Below, piece after piece: positions 21,239-33,728 of a stretch of 64,000 bases of DNA. This stretch comes from Pyrrhoderma lamaoense (Eukaryota > Basidiomycota > Agaricomycetes > Hymenochaetales > Hymenochaetaceae): contig NBAZ01000003.1 in the NCBI GenBank assembly GCA_002794735.1, positions 1,674,001-1,738,000 of the forward strand, written 5' to 3'. Every line of letters begins with the position of its first letter. Position 1 is the first letter of the stretch. The notes beneath the pieces are model-generated. The model saw only the letters and a list, made by a program, of their open reading frames with translations, searched no databases and was not told where the DNA came from. The translations under genes were made by a program, and so were the position numbers.

Positions 21239-22208
21239 GATGTTGTCAAATTTTCTTAGGGATCTACCGACAAAGCGTTTATACTTTCTCGCATATGAAG
21301 ATTGTAGAGTTACTAGTAAAAACAAGGAAGGATCCTCCATTTTGCCTTCATACTGACTCACGACGAGAGATCTTCGCAGGCTATGCTCTTTACTCCTGAC
21401 GTTAAGTTCAGCACTAAATCTGATATCAGCTTCCCCGACTACGTTGAACTTTATCCCATATTTGAAATAAATCATTGGAGACTCATTGGCGCTACTGAAG
21501 TGAAGAGAATCCAAGTCGATAGGCATTCTAAGTGGATTTTTCAGGAGTTGTATACAGAGCTTATGATTTTTTCTGGAAGTCTAACACCTCTACGGTAAAG
21601 GAGATTGAAAACAATTTACAAAGTCGTAGATTGTCCTATGATTCCAAAAATCTCATATGGTTTGCATACGTATGCTCTAAACTATGCGATGTATTATGTC
21701 CTCAAGAGCTTCAGAGAATCCAGCAACAAAAGCTTATGGAAGAAAAGTCATACTTCGCCTATTGCATATTCGATCGTATGATCCGCAGTATTCTATTGAG
21801 CATAAACGAGTACTCTGCGCTTCTTATCGAAATAGAGCGGAGGCACTAACATGGTGCAATAGATTTTTTCCGACGCTGATTACATCCACGGGGTCCCAAT
21901 CACAAGGAGATCCACCTCCGTACATAGCAATACCTAAATCAGAGAAGGAATCGATAGTAAAGAGAATATCAAGAACAGCTAAATCAATATCTAAACCATC
22001 AATGATTACAAGGACCAGAAAATTGAAAATGGTTGAAGGTCTCTGTTTCTCAGATCAAATAAAAATTTCTTCGAGAATAATACAAGATAACTTGCGATGG
22101 CTAAGTGAGCGGGAATATGAGGCCAGACGCATAGAAGCACTTGAACGGGATCCGGTGATCAATCATAGATGCTCACATGAGCGACCACGGACACGAAGGC
22201 CCAGATAG
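21239..22208 (+). pseudogene. Unrecognised, frame-broken coding stretch
   Basis: Overlapping plus-strand frames at 21383-21598, 21532-21849 and 21684-22208 read as successive parts of one protein. They run IFEINHWRLIGATEVKRIQ, then RLSYDSKNLIWFAYVCSKL, then EALTWCNRFFPTLI and a basic tail (RRIEALERDP). The two later frame changes go in the same direction as the one-base discrepancies elsewhere; the earlier one does not. I recognise no family. It may be a lineage-specific gene with sequence errors, a decayed gene, or partly chance. A competing minus-strand frame of 99 codons (21227-21526) exists. Confidence 0.3.
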
Positions 22209-23894
22209 AAGTCGGCCTGTTGGTTACTTACTTATCGCTTGAAAGTAACGATTGCATCTTAAAGCCTAGACTCAGAAGTATACAAAAATATTTTTTCATA
22301 ACAATTCATATATCTGCAACATGATAAAATGAGTTATATGTCATAGAGCACCTCATGATGAATACATAGCTTAAGAGTGATTAAAAGAGGTAATTTCCAA
22401 GTTGCGAGTCTCGCTATATGATTATATATACAAATAAAGACACTGGTAATCTTCCAGAATCGTCCCCTTTCATTTTGATACTTGTCTCGACTTCAGGGAT
22501 ACATTCAGACGCTACCAGACTCAAAGATAACGTTGATAGCTACAGGAGGCAGAGAATCAGGAGCCGGCGTTAGTATAATAAAAACATCGATTTCATTGCA
22601 TAATTGTTATAAAGCACAAATTCTTAAGCACCGGAAGGAAATTGTAAGCATAGATACTGATTATGATAACTCGAGACTACTCGTATAGAGTCGCTGAATA
22701 AATAATTAGTCACTATGGGCGAAACTGAGTAGCTCGATAGCGGACGGTATATTTCTAATTTCATCATCGCAATGTGCCTATTTGTATTGTGAGCGCATAC
22801 AAGTCGTGTAAGCTACATGTGGCCGTGAGTACCAATTATATTTGACTAATTACAATATAAGCAACCTTTGGCTTCTATGAAATTTCAGACAAGAAACGAA
22901 ATCTAAGAAAGATATCATGGCCGCCAAAGTTCATGAAGTTACTACAATTTAGCTAGAGATTTCTGTTTGCAAGCATTGAACTATTTGACCCATTTCTTAG
23001 TGTTCTAGACCTTTGATGTTATTACAAAGAGCGAGAATAATGAACATTCCAGCTATAATTTGATCTGCTTTGTTCATTCTTCATACACTTAGAAAGCAAA
23101 ACAATGGATTATCCACTGGCTAGAATGATTAGCTATCACACTTACTAATATTCATGTTGAGCTTACATAACCCAATCATAGTATCTTATACTTAGATTCA
23201 AGTGTAAGATACTGGTTACAAACTGAAACTGAAACTCCATTTGTGGTGTGAACTGAGATCACGCGTACGCCGAAAAAGACCTAAAATAAGAGTCTTCACA
23301 CTACATACACGTAAAAAGTACTACCTGTAAGAAAGATGAGACTTACTTGGATCGTTGGGAGCTTTGCATCTATTTCAAGGCACCAAACTTTAAGTACAAT
23401 ACAGGACTGGGCCGCTTCTCAATCATCACTCAAATTTCGATGATTGAGTCATGCGACAATGCTCCTGTATGTACCCATCCACAATTGATATTGATATGTA
23501 TACGTATACCCCCCTTACACAGGTCACTATCTTGCAACGTTGGTCCGTGTCTCTCTCGTTATTACTTTACTTGTACAACCCATTTTATAACTTGTTAATC
23601 TCCGAACAACTGAGGAGTTTACACAAATTCACATGACTGCGTAACACAGCCTACCTGCATGTAGACGTGATCCATTGCTAGAATGTGGAGTCGCTTTCCT
23701 GTCTATCCGCACAAAGAAGTTTTGTTATCTTGAGTTCTTTTTGCTGCTTGCTCGCTGCCTGCTTTGTTTGTCCTTGTATGGTGATTATATGTATCTATTT
23801 GGATCTCCACTATAGGAAGTATAAAACGTTGCCTAATTGACTCCTATCAAATATACAGCATTTACTTTCAATTCCTACGGTATCCCGGATCGAT
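22209..23894. other. AT-rich stretch upstream of the potassium transporter
   Basis: No supported gene. A plus frame at 22482-22688 (ITLIATGGRESGAGVSI) has no partner exons. The last few hundred bases contain CT-rich patches (23,500-23,590 and 23,740-23,780), a common feature of fungal promoters, in front of the transporter start. Confidence 0.45.
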
Positions 23895-26800
23895 ATGACC
23901 CCCGTTAACGAAGACATAGAGAGCAACGTCTTGAAAGACTCGGACAAACCTTCAATGAGTCGTAGAGCACCGAAACTGTCTGGTTATCTACTATTTTCAA
24001 CTGCTTTTCAAACCCTAGGTACTAGCGTTGGCTTAGACAATTTTCAGAAAGACACTAGAACTAACTAGTAGATGAACTGTACCGCAGGCATTATATATAG
24101 TGATCTTGCTACATCCCCTTTATACACCTTGAACGGTCTTTGGCCTTCATCTGGTAACATTCCGTCCCAAGAGGACGTCATCGGTGGTATCAGCGCCATT
24201 ATCTGGAGCTTAACGCTCATACCACTTTTTAAATATGTATGCAAGACTTATTATACAGAGATAAGTCAAAATTTAACAGTTGCTCTTACAATCCGAAGTG
24301 TGTTATCTGCCTACAATTCGGTACGGAAGAAGGTTGGTTTTTTCTCAATTACTAACTGTCATGTATCTCAGCTGAAGTGAAAACAAAAGGCGAAGGTGGA
24401 TCATTTGCCCTCTATCAAAAGCTGTTCCCCCGAAGCTTGCAGATGCTGAACACCTTCTAAGACGTACAGCAAGTAGTCGGCAAGCATACAAGTTAGCACA
24501 AGTAGACAGCCCTCTTCTGCGAAAATTCCGTTGGGCACTATTGATATGGGTTAGTTATTCCTATGCTTTATACATCTATATAAGACACGTTAAATTTCTA
24601 CTAGGCGCTTTTCGGAACTAGCTTGACTATGGCGGATGGTATCCTAACTCCTGCTACTTCCGTAACAAGTGCCGTGGCTGGTATTGCGGTCTCTTCGCCG
24701 CAAGTTACTAGCAATGTAACTCCGATTGCGATTGCAAGTACCCTTCGTTTTTATAAAATCCTATAAAACATGTTCATAGTCATTATTGTAGGCTTTCATT
24801 CTCGTTCTCTTCCTTGCACAACGTCTCGGCGCTTCCAGATTGGCATTATCTTTTGCTCCAGGTATCTTCACCGTTCCGTTTTATCACTATTCTGTAACAA
24901 CACTTATGCAAACTTATCCAGTAACTTTTATCTGGCTTGTTCTTTTGGCAGTTACAGGAGTTATAAATATAATGAGCTATCCAGGCATACTTCGTGCTCT
25001 TGATCCTTCCCGTGCAATACTTTGTAAGCATAAGTTTCCTGGCATAGACATCATAAAATCATGAAATAAAATACTGATTCATCATCAGTATTTGTGCGAA
25101 CTCGAGACTATGATCTACTTGCTGGCGTTATTCTTGCACTAACTGGTTCTGAAGCGCTTTTTGCCAAGTAAGCCTAGGACATAACTCTACATGTATATTA
25201 CTCCAACTTCTCTGATGTACTCAAAGCCTTGGTCAGTACAATGCTGCATCTATAAGATTAGCCTTTATAGGATTTGTATATCCTTGTCTCGTCTTGACAT
25301 ATCTTGGCCAAGGAGCTCGCCTCATAGATGGAGGAGAACCTGTTCTTTCGAATATATTCTACGCCTCCATCCCAGGAAACCCTAATGGATTGCTTTTCTG
25401 GTAATGCTTTATCAATGTTTCAGTAGCAGAAACTGTATCTAAACTTGAAAAAGGACTATATTCTTGTTTGCTATTCTTGCAACGCTTACAGCATCTCAGG
25501 CTCTAATAAGTGCAACTTTCAGCTTAGTAAGTCTTTTTTTATTGTTCATTGCATCAGTGTTCTTTAGAGAAACTAACACCTACTATCAACACCAGGTACA
25601 ACAAGTCGTCAACATGAGTAGTCTTCCTCCGTAGGTATTTGCTAGTCACCAGATACATAGTAATAACACTACTTCTTGCACAGATTTCCTATGCGCTATA
25701 CGTCAGACAGGTTCCAAGGACAGATATACATCCCATTCGTTAATTATATCCGTATGCCTCTATTGCTCTGACGAGGCACGTTAATTCTAATACACCACTC
25801 GTATAGTGATGCTCGCTTGCGTCGCAGTAATAGCTGCTTTCAAGGATGCTACTGCACTAACGAATGCTTATGGGTAATCTTCAGGTTTAAATACCTAATA
25901 AACCTTGAAAACTCATGGGACTATCTAGATTTGCCGTGGCCACCGTATTCATCACGACAACTGTACTACTGTCTATAGTTCAGGCTATTCAACGGCCGAA
26001 AATACTTGCTTTGGCTTTCCTTCTTGTATACGGGACGATAGATAGCCTCTTCTGGGGAGCTTCACTGAAGAAGGTGCCTCATGGTGCTTGGGTACCTTTG
26101 ATTATTGGCGTCGCGTTGTTAGTGTCAACAACAATAACATCACCAAACTACTAACTTACATATGTTTCTATACTTTTACCAGAGCTTTGTTTATGGTTTT
26201 TTGGACATGGGCAAAGGTATATATAGCCCTATCGTCTGTTTCTCTGAATCAAGTACTGATATATTCAAAGAGTCTTGAAGATAGATTCGATGGTGAAAAC
26301 CGCCGGAACCTCCATCTCTTCATTTATGAGGACCATGACGTGAAATCAGTCGAGCTCGAAATGTCTAATACTTCAAACCTATCAGGTCCTGAGCAATTAA
26401 AGAAAGGGGAACTCGCTGATCCATTGTATCCTACACTGTACTATCTGGACCACACTCAAACAAACGATACCCTTCATTCACTAGATGATGCAGTGCCAGA
26501 TATCTCTTCATCTATGCAGATTGAAGAGAAACATGTACTCCCTCGAATCAAATCTTGCGCTTTCTTCATAAATCCACTCCTGGTCCAGGAGTACCTCATA
26601 GCTTTATAGCATTCATTCGTCAATGGCCGTCACTTCCTCGCATAGTTGTGAGTCTTAGTCTTAGTCTCTGAAAATTCTCACATACGAATATTCTTTCATA
26701 TATCACTTCCAGGTTTTCTTAACTATCAAAACTTTGCCCATAGCCGAAGTTGCACCTGAAGATCGTTATGATGTGACGAAAGTCAACAGTCTAACAGGTC

Positions 26801-27407
26801 TGATACATTCGAGGTTCACAAGTTGTATTTTTCTAATTTGATTCTTAGGCGTCTACAGTGTGACATACTACGTCGGGTTTAAGGAGAAAATAGGTATCAA
26901 GAATCATGATATTATAAATGACCTCTGTGTTCTTGAGAAAAAGCTTAATCCCATGGGATCAACCAATATAATTGAAGATATACAGAGATGCTCGAAAGTT
27001 GCAACGCATATGTAAGTTAGTTTGACATATAATACATAGACTACTGTTTAATTTTCTCATCTTGAACCAAATTAAATAGAGTTCCCCATTATCACGTCTC
27101 AAGTAAAGCTGACTACTCTAGTTCATTCGCGCGAGTACTTGCTTGGTCCCGAGCTATTCTTATTGAAGATGTATATCGTCGTATATGTGAGTACTATTGG
27201 CTTGGTATAGAAAAAAACCGGAGCTGATTTTATCACAGCATCTATGTTTTCAAATACCGACAATTGGGAGGGGTCTGTTGATGAGTGAGTATTATGATTA
27301 TGATTTATTCTCTATCGAGAAAGTGATTCCCTGTTTTGGGTTGCTAATGAAGTTCTCCTTTGACTTTGACTAGAATCATCCACGTTGGGATAAACGCGAA
27401 GATATAG
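23895..27407 (+). CDS. HAK/KUP-family high-affinity potassium transporter
   Basis: About 20 short introns; exons join to roughly 770 residues. It is a K+ uptake permease of the plasma membrane with about 12 transmembrane helices. In order: the first-helix motif GIIYSDLATSPLYTLNGLW (family consensus has GD where SD stands here), IGGISAIIWSLTLIPLFKY, GEGGSFALYQ, FGTSLTMADGILTPATSVTS, the DPSRAI and ALTGSEALFA blocks, FKDATALTNAYGFAVATV, SLFWGASLKKVPHGAWVPL, and a cytosolic tail with RFDGENRRNLH, VAPEDRYDVTKVNSL and a final DEIIHVGINAKI. One intron (24734-24791) is GC-AG. Three places need one extra base to keep family sequence in frame: about 24,290 (least certain), the C5 run at 24,427-24,431, and about 26,566. 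Conservation through the end argues for a working gene. Confidence 0.9.
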
Positions 27408-27595
27408 TCTGTTTTTCATTTTCTTCGGATGGATTAGGACTGCTTTCTGTACGATATATCCTGGATTACTACTTTCTCTCTTGACGATTTGCTCGTTTAT
27501 GCATGTACTATAGTGTCATCTTTTGTTATACAGTTTAAACAATAATAAGCGTTACATTATTGATAACTGACGGATGTTAGAAAAGAAGGCCCTAC

Positions 27596-29123
27596 TCAAT
27601 AAGCAGGGGTTCTTAGAGACCCCTTGGACCCCGAAACAGTTCCAGACGAGACACCACTTAAAGTAGTCCACCACTTCTCAGTTGATTTCCCTCCTCCAGA
27701 CTTTCTCTGTTCTGAGTTAGAGCCTCTGTATCTTTTCTGTTCGACTTCACGCCCACGCTTTATTATTGTTGATAACCCAGAACTAACACCACGTCTTCCA
27801 CCTCCAGGGAATTCTTCACTTTTTCTCTCTTTGAGCTTTGCTCTTGACTTCAAGTTCCCTTCCTGTCCAGCATTTTCATCATCACTTTGGTCCTCAGATC
27901 CAACTATCTTTCGTTTCTTTGGAGTTACAGAATCATTCTTAGTAAGAGAGGATGGTAGTGGCCGAAAACCCTTATCCCATTCCTTACGGTGAAGCCGATA
28001 AATTGCCATAGTTGCTCTAGCATCAGTTACCTGAGGAAAAAATAAAAGTATAACTTTGAGAGGAAAGCCATCGTCGTAATAATGCTACTTCTTACACTAG
28101 AATGCTCCCCGGCCTGAATTGTTATGCCAAGAAGTTTCTCTGTCAGTTTTCGTAGAGCAGGATATTTTGTTTTGAGTAGTCGTGCCTTGCCGGCACAAAG
28201 TTGTGTATCTCGAGTCAATTGCCGTGGATGAGAAAGTAGAAGAGCCTGATAATTGACAAAAAAGGTTGGGTTGTTTGAAGAATTTCTAAAGGTGAATCGT
28301 ACCTTAAGATCATTGATCACAGCGTGCCCTACCAATATTCTATCCGTGAGTAGTTCAGCGACTTGCTTTTGCACTTCGGTAAATGGTTTGGCTAAAATTG
28401 TACATAAATCAGTAGTTCATGAGTTAGCTATGGTTGACTTACCTTTAATCATATCTGCTTCTCGCACACCACTAACAGCAGTCCGATAGTCAACTACTCG
28501 CTCTCGTTGGCGCACAAACTCATCCATTATAACTGCTCCATAATAGTTTACTAAACTAACTCGCGCTAAGGAGGATTCTGAACCTTCAGGTCCAACACCA
28601 ACCATCTCACAATCCAATGCAAGATATCTTCCTGGCCTAAGTTACAACAATTAGCACCAGTGCATCAAGCACTATATAACTAAGATACATACAATTTTTG
28701 TTCTTCTGTATAGCTTACTTCATTGAGAACCATTTTCTTGAGATATTCAACAGATTCAAAGCCACTTTGTTTAGCATTCGATTCGGATAAAGTGTTTATT
28801 TCTGTCGCAGATGTATGCATACGAGGAAAACTTCCATCCTCTATCTTACTGCTTCCTGCTTTACTTGCTCCCTCACATTCTTCAGCCTCTGGCCTTTTTC
28901 TTTTGCGAGAGATAGGGTTCTTTTTAGCACCATTTAGGTTGCTAATTTTCTATACATACCAAATTTTAGTCAACGAGAGCTCAAGCTAATTTTTCTCAAT
29001 GTGAACAAACCCTTTGGACATACATGCCTTCTGAAGTGCAAGCCAATTTGCGGACGGTATCGCGTCAGAAACCTTCGCTTTTCCCTTCCCCTTCCCCTTT
29101 AAGTTGTTTGAAATAGACGCCAT
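27596..29123 (-). CDS. REX4: RNA exonuclease 4 (Rex4-like, DEDDh)
   Basis: Six exons give about 420 residues with no frame break. The N-terminus is basic ([19 protein letters not shown], later [10 protein letters not shown]), suiting a nucleolar protein. The DEDDh exonuclease core follows in order: [12 protein letters not shown] (catalytic Asp and Glu), [11 protein letters not shown] (Asp), and [21 protein letters not shown] (His and Asp). The tail is low-complexity and charged with a Gly/Arg patch. Rex4 acts in 3' processing of pre-rRNA (ITS1) in the nucleus. The first intron (28950-29027) uses a GC donor, inferred because only that join links WLALQK to the next open frame. The ATG at 29123 is the first in frame. 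Confidence 0.88.
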
Positions 29124-29615
29124 GGTGAATGTAGTCAAGACAAGAAAGTGAGTGTTAGGTAACGCGAAAGTCGCGCCTTGAACACTGACACTGCAACATG
29201 GTGAATCTCTCACCTGTCGACGAGCCCATGCTTGTACACATTGTTCATGAAGAATATGTTACATACTTCATGAAATATGCGCTAATAAGGACTACAGAAT
29301 AATATGAGTTATGGATTTTTTCGACTCTATATGGCACCCAAGCACCAAGACTCGTGCACAGATCGCTCGAGTGTGTGGCTGACGCTTTTGCACCCCCCTT
29401 TTCTTCATGCTATGATTAATAGAGGTAACGTATGTGGGCATATAATATATCCTACTATGTATCCTATTGCCAACAAAGCTATGTAAAGAGGTCCTATTGA
29501 CGTTCTTACTCAAACTCTGAGGAAGGAGAAACTCTTTCCGCTCTCAGTCTTAACAAGTCCCGGTATTCCTCTTGTATTACAGTACATGTACAAAAACATA
29601 CTACAAAGGTTGACT
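29124..29615. other. Intergenic stretch between REX4 and ERG8
   Basis: About 490 bases holding the 5' flank of the exonuclease gene and the 3' flank of the kinase gene, both on the minus strand. No gene is supported; a 73-codon minus frame within it is unremarkable. Confidence 0.4.
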
Positions 29616-31476
29616 CTAAACAGTAGCCTTAAGTGCCGCTTCTAAACCAGGAACAAGTTCGACACGTTCACATCGAAGTCCTTTGTCGAAGCTCTCTTCT
29701 GCAGAAAGTGGAGAGACGTTCAGACCCTTCCATCCTAGCCACACACGCTCGACGCGATGCAACGGGGTATCAATAGATAAGTCGACTTCTGGACGTGTTT
29801 TTATATCGGTATTACTGGCACCACTGGGGGGCTTATTATTTGTATGTGAGGAGAAAACAAGTACCCAAAGGGCATCATATCCTCCTGCTCCTGGTACTCC
29901 TGCAGCGATTACACCAGGCTGGGCAAGGCATGCATCAAGAAGTTCCGTCTGTTCTGGGGGCTCGATGGGTACACCTGCTAGTGTGCCCATGCAACGCATC
30001 TGTGCCCGAATGTCCTGGATGAACGGGTAATAAGTAACGGCTAAGACAGATGAATTATTAGATTATATATAAGTACTTCTGAATGCTTATGCACGCTGAT
30101 GAATGTATCCGTAATAACATCAGACGTTGATGATGAGGTCTTCCACTGGGAGGCAGGTAACTCTGTCAGACGAGTGAGGACGGCATTGTAAAGTTCCTCA
30201 TATCGCTTCTGAAGATCACCCAGTCGGAGAAGGGCATGAGCGAGGGCATCGTTGCTGTCGGATAACCTATCCCATAACGCAGTTGCTTTTCACAAGTCAG
30301 CATTTCAGAAAGAGATCGAAAAAGAGATTGGAAAATACCATCGTTTCCTGCACTTTTGTACCATTTCAGAACCTTGCCAATAAGGATGGTGTATCGCTTC
30401 CAGCGTCAACATCCGCCAGCATCAGTCTCGTTCCAGGAGGAAGTTGAAAAGGCTCAACCTTCTCATCCCATTCTGCGTTCTGGGTACCCAACACAGGGAG
30501 TAATTTCAATTTGGTTATCGATCCATCCCCTTCCATGAGTGGCGAGAGTACTGAAGGGTTGAATCTTGTATATCGTTGGCTTCCGTACACAGCTGCTGCC
30601 ACATCGAATCCTGAGCCTACCTTACCTTGAGCGAGACAGTGTGCGGCTTGAGAGACGGCGTGTGTAAGTTTCGCGCCATCATGAGTATCTCCAGGGATAT
30701 GTGAAACTGATGTAACTGCTTTCAAATGAAGAAGCAATGCTCCAACTAAAGAAGTTACGAGTGCCGCAGATGAACCGAGACCTGTTTTGTGAACGGATGA
30801 AAGCGAAACTCCCGTATGTGCGAAGGGAGGTATCTGTGCGAGCGAGGATATGCGTGGTTCGAGTCCGAGCTCGGCTAGCTGATGGCAATTAATTGATATG
30901 TCTTAAAACGATAGTTTGATATGAATAGAGTAAAGTATGTACCTTTGCACGTTGTGAGTAGAAATCATTATCCCCAACAATTGTGATATCCAGTCCACGG
31001 ACAAGCTCCTTCCTCAAGTGATCAATACCTTTGAGCTCATTTATGACTTTGAGGGTCGTTTGTAAAGCGACATGAACAAATTTATTTTTTGCAGCACTAT
31101 AGTATAGAGAGGAAGTGTTATGTATGCATAAGCACGTTAGTTCGTACTTCCTCATAAGCAGACGACCAAGTGAGAGAGCTTACCCCTCGGGTTGCATCAC
31201 TCTTATCACTTCATCATCATCATCCAACTCTACGAAATATATCCAAGTTGCGTCCACGAACTGTGGCGACTTCACAGTTATTCTATTCTTGTTCACTTCT
31301 GATCCAGTGCTAGTTGTACCAGTACCATCGACGATAGCAGTATAGAAACGAGATGATGTTGATACAACAACACCCGAGTACCGTTGGTCTAGGACAAGAT
31401 AACCACCTGCAATCAGGACTTTGCCTGAAGCAGAAACCACTGTTCCTTGATTTGTATTCGCACTGATATCGCTCAT
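29616..31476 (-). CDS. ERG8: Phosphomevalonate kinase
   Basis: Five exons, about 500 residues, GHMP kinase fold. It makes diphosphomevalonate from phosphomevalonate and ATP in the mevalonate route to sterols and other isoprenoids. Motifs in order: motif 1 GKVLIAGGYLVLD near the N-terminus, KNKFVHVALQTTL, the ATP-binding motif 2 TGLGSSAALVTSLVGALL, KVGSGFDVAAAVYGSQRY, LADVDAGSDTPSL, and motif 3 AGVPGAGGYDALWVLV. Length and order match fungal Erg8. The start is the ATG at 31476; the codon two places upstream is TTG. Between DAGSDTPSL and GKVLKWYKS the frame needs one extra base (about 30,380). In a single-copy essential gene this is far more likely a sequence error than a mutation. Confidence 0.92.
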
Positions 31477-32609
31477 CGTCAAACGTCTTTCGCTTGGACT
31501 CTTGAAGGTCAGACTCCAGATAGTATTGCTATGATTTTCCCTTGATTATGATAGATAAAGTAGGGGAGGTATAAGACAGGATAATTAAAGATACGGTGTG
31601 GTGTGGGGTTCGTAAGAGCATCCACCGAATCCGGCGGGTTAGGTGTTTAGACATCATAATGATCATTCATATTCACGTACACAGGAACACACCAGTGTAA
31701 CACATAACACGAAACAAAAGCACTTCCTGACAATATCTCCCTCCATGTTTAACCTGGACATTCCATTCATCTTCCGAATTCTGATTATGAGCTAACGTAG
31801 TCCTTACGCATGTACCATGTATTACGTGCATAAAGTGCATAGACTGCTTTCAATTTATGTGTGACATAATGTTGTATAGAGATCCAACAAGTCACTTTGA
31901 TTTGTAATTACTCAAGATATATCTGGCTATGTGATAAGTGTGACAATCTTGTTCACAAATATAATAATATTTATGTAGCATACGAAATGTGACAAAAGAA
32001 CTAATTTGCATTCAAATTTTTAGCACTACAGGTAGTGGAGTCTTCCATTGGATCCTCGGGTCCGAGTACCACAGTAATAGTTATCATGCATATGATATGT
32101 GTAATATACTTACTCGATATTTCCATGCCAAAGCTAGTCATGAGATCAAGTAGAATATCATTCACTATTTACTACTTTGGAACCCATGATATTTTGACAG
32201 AGAGTTTTCTAAACAGAGTATTATTTAACTGGAACGTGCCTTGTCAGAAAGACACTCATATTAGCATAGCATAAAACTTATAGCTACTTGAGTAAGAGTT
32301 GAAAAAGAAAGTTTCCGTTTTTACTTCCGGTATAAACGTAGTAATGTGTTGCACTTTTACTTATCCTGGGATTAGGTCCCTATGACATATTTGATTGTAT
32401 TTCTTTTAGTGGGGAGGGCTTATACTTTCATAATACGGCCTTTATCCTAGCAGCAAGCTCAGATCTCTCCATAGCATCATTAGTATAGTTTTCTGAAGTT
32501 CTTGAATTTTAGCGTTTTCGAGGAATGAATCATGAATTGTTCAGTGTGTGTGTAATTAAGACTAATAAGTTTCAAGTTTTCTACTCTCGTAAGAAACAGC
32601 TTATAGGAA
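31477..32609. other. Intergenic stretch, no gene seen
   Basis: 5' flank of the phosphomevalonate kinase gene and 3' flank of the Bli-3-like gene. AT-rich; the only long frame (32035-32274, plus) shows no motif or splice partner. Confidence 0.45.
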
Positions 32610-33395
32610 TTATTTACTGTGCAAGCCCTGAGTCAACTGTATCTGAGAATACACAAGAATTCATATTTTATATTATTTTTTTCAAGTGTAGAACTTACTT
32701 CTGATTTCGTAATGGTGCGAAGTTCTCCTGGAACGTTCGTCTTCCCGGTGACGGCATCAATTAAACCTCCCACTGTTTTAGATACTGTGCCTTGAGTGGA
32801 GATCCAGTAGCAGATTTCATCGGGGACGACTTCGATTACGGATACACGTGGATCGTTCTGGTCACCTTTGTGAATCCCATCTTTCAGATCCCCAAAGTAC
32901 GAGGCAATCCTAGATACAAACATGATATTGAGTCAAACACTAGAAGGCGATAGTCGTAAGAATCATAACGAACAATGGACTCCAATGTCTATTGATAGTT
33001 TCTCTATCTTGGGTGACAGTTGCCGCACCAGCGAAGCTTGCCCAATTAGTTGTCTTCTCATCATAAAAGCTCACGTTGACTTGTTTGTCGTGTTCAAGTT
33101 CATCAAATTTCTTCGAAGCATTGTTGGCGACGAATATTAGAGTTAGTTGCTTCTCTGAGTGGGCTACGAAATTCTGAAAGTCAGAGCTATTTCAATCTTA
33201 ACATATTTCAGAGTAGTAACATACGAGACGCAGGGGTCATCGCTCGTGAATGCATCCTCCCTGCTTGTCTCGAGTCGTGAGCATCCCCGTCTGAACGACT
33301 TTCATAATCGACTTCAAATCATCAATCTTCTTTTGAGGAGTATGCTCTTTATTCTGAGCTAATGTCGTAAAAGTATCAAGCTCTGGGTTCGTCAT
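32610..33395 (-). CDS. Bli-3-like FMN-binding split-barrel protein (PNPOx-like)
   Basis: Four exons, about 200 residues. It belongs to the pyridoxamine-5'-phosphate-oxidase-like split-barrel group that includes Neurospora blue-light-induced Bli-3 and bacterial general stress protein 26. Visible blocks: KVVQTGMLTTRDKQGG, MTPAS, QLTLIFVANNASKKFDEL, QVNVSFYDEKTTNWASFAGA, TVTQDRETIN, YFGDLKDGIHKGDQNDPR, VSVIEVVPDEICYW, GELRTIT and a short last exon IQLTQGLHSK. The fold binds FMN and usually serves stress responses; the substrate is unknown. One base is missing before MTPAS (near 33,240, GCGATGACC). The donor before ASYFGDL (GTTCGT) is non-standard but still GT-AG. Confidence 0.85.
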
Positions 33396-33728
33396 TATTG
33401 TTCAAATTTAAGTGGAAGACTAGTCGATGGAAGTCCGTTGTTGGTGGTATATGTTTTGGGTATAAACCTAAAAGAAACTAGCTTTTATTCGGATACATAT
33501 TCATCTATGCAATCCTTGATGACGACTTTGCGAGCACATAACCGACGTCATAACGCCATGGCGTATTCATGACAGTCAACATCACAATCACAAACAAACC
33601 AAATTTGAAACTTATCATATCTTAGTCATCGTGGTTATATAATTCACAAACTAATTACTCTTCGGCAGTTATCTCGTTGAAGTACAGGGATAAATGAGAT
33701 GATCAAGAAAATAAGATAATCTTAGCCA

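Noticed and set aside
23895..27407. Potassium transporter as a pseudogene
   Set aside because: About 20 introns, all motifs and the C-terminus are preserved with no nonsense codon in the bridged frame; the few one-base discrepancies match those in genes expected to be essential.
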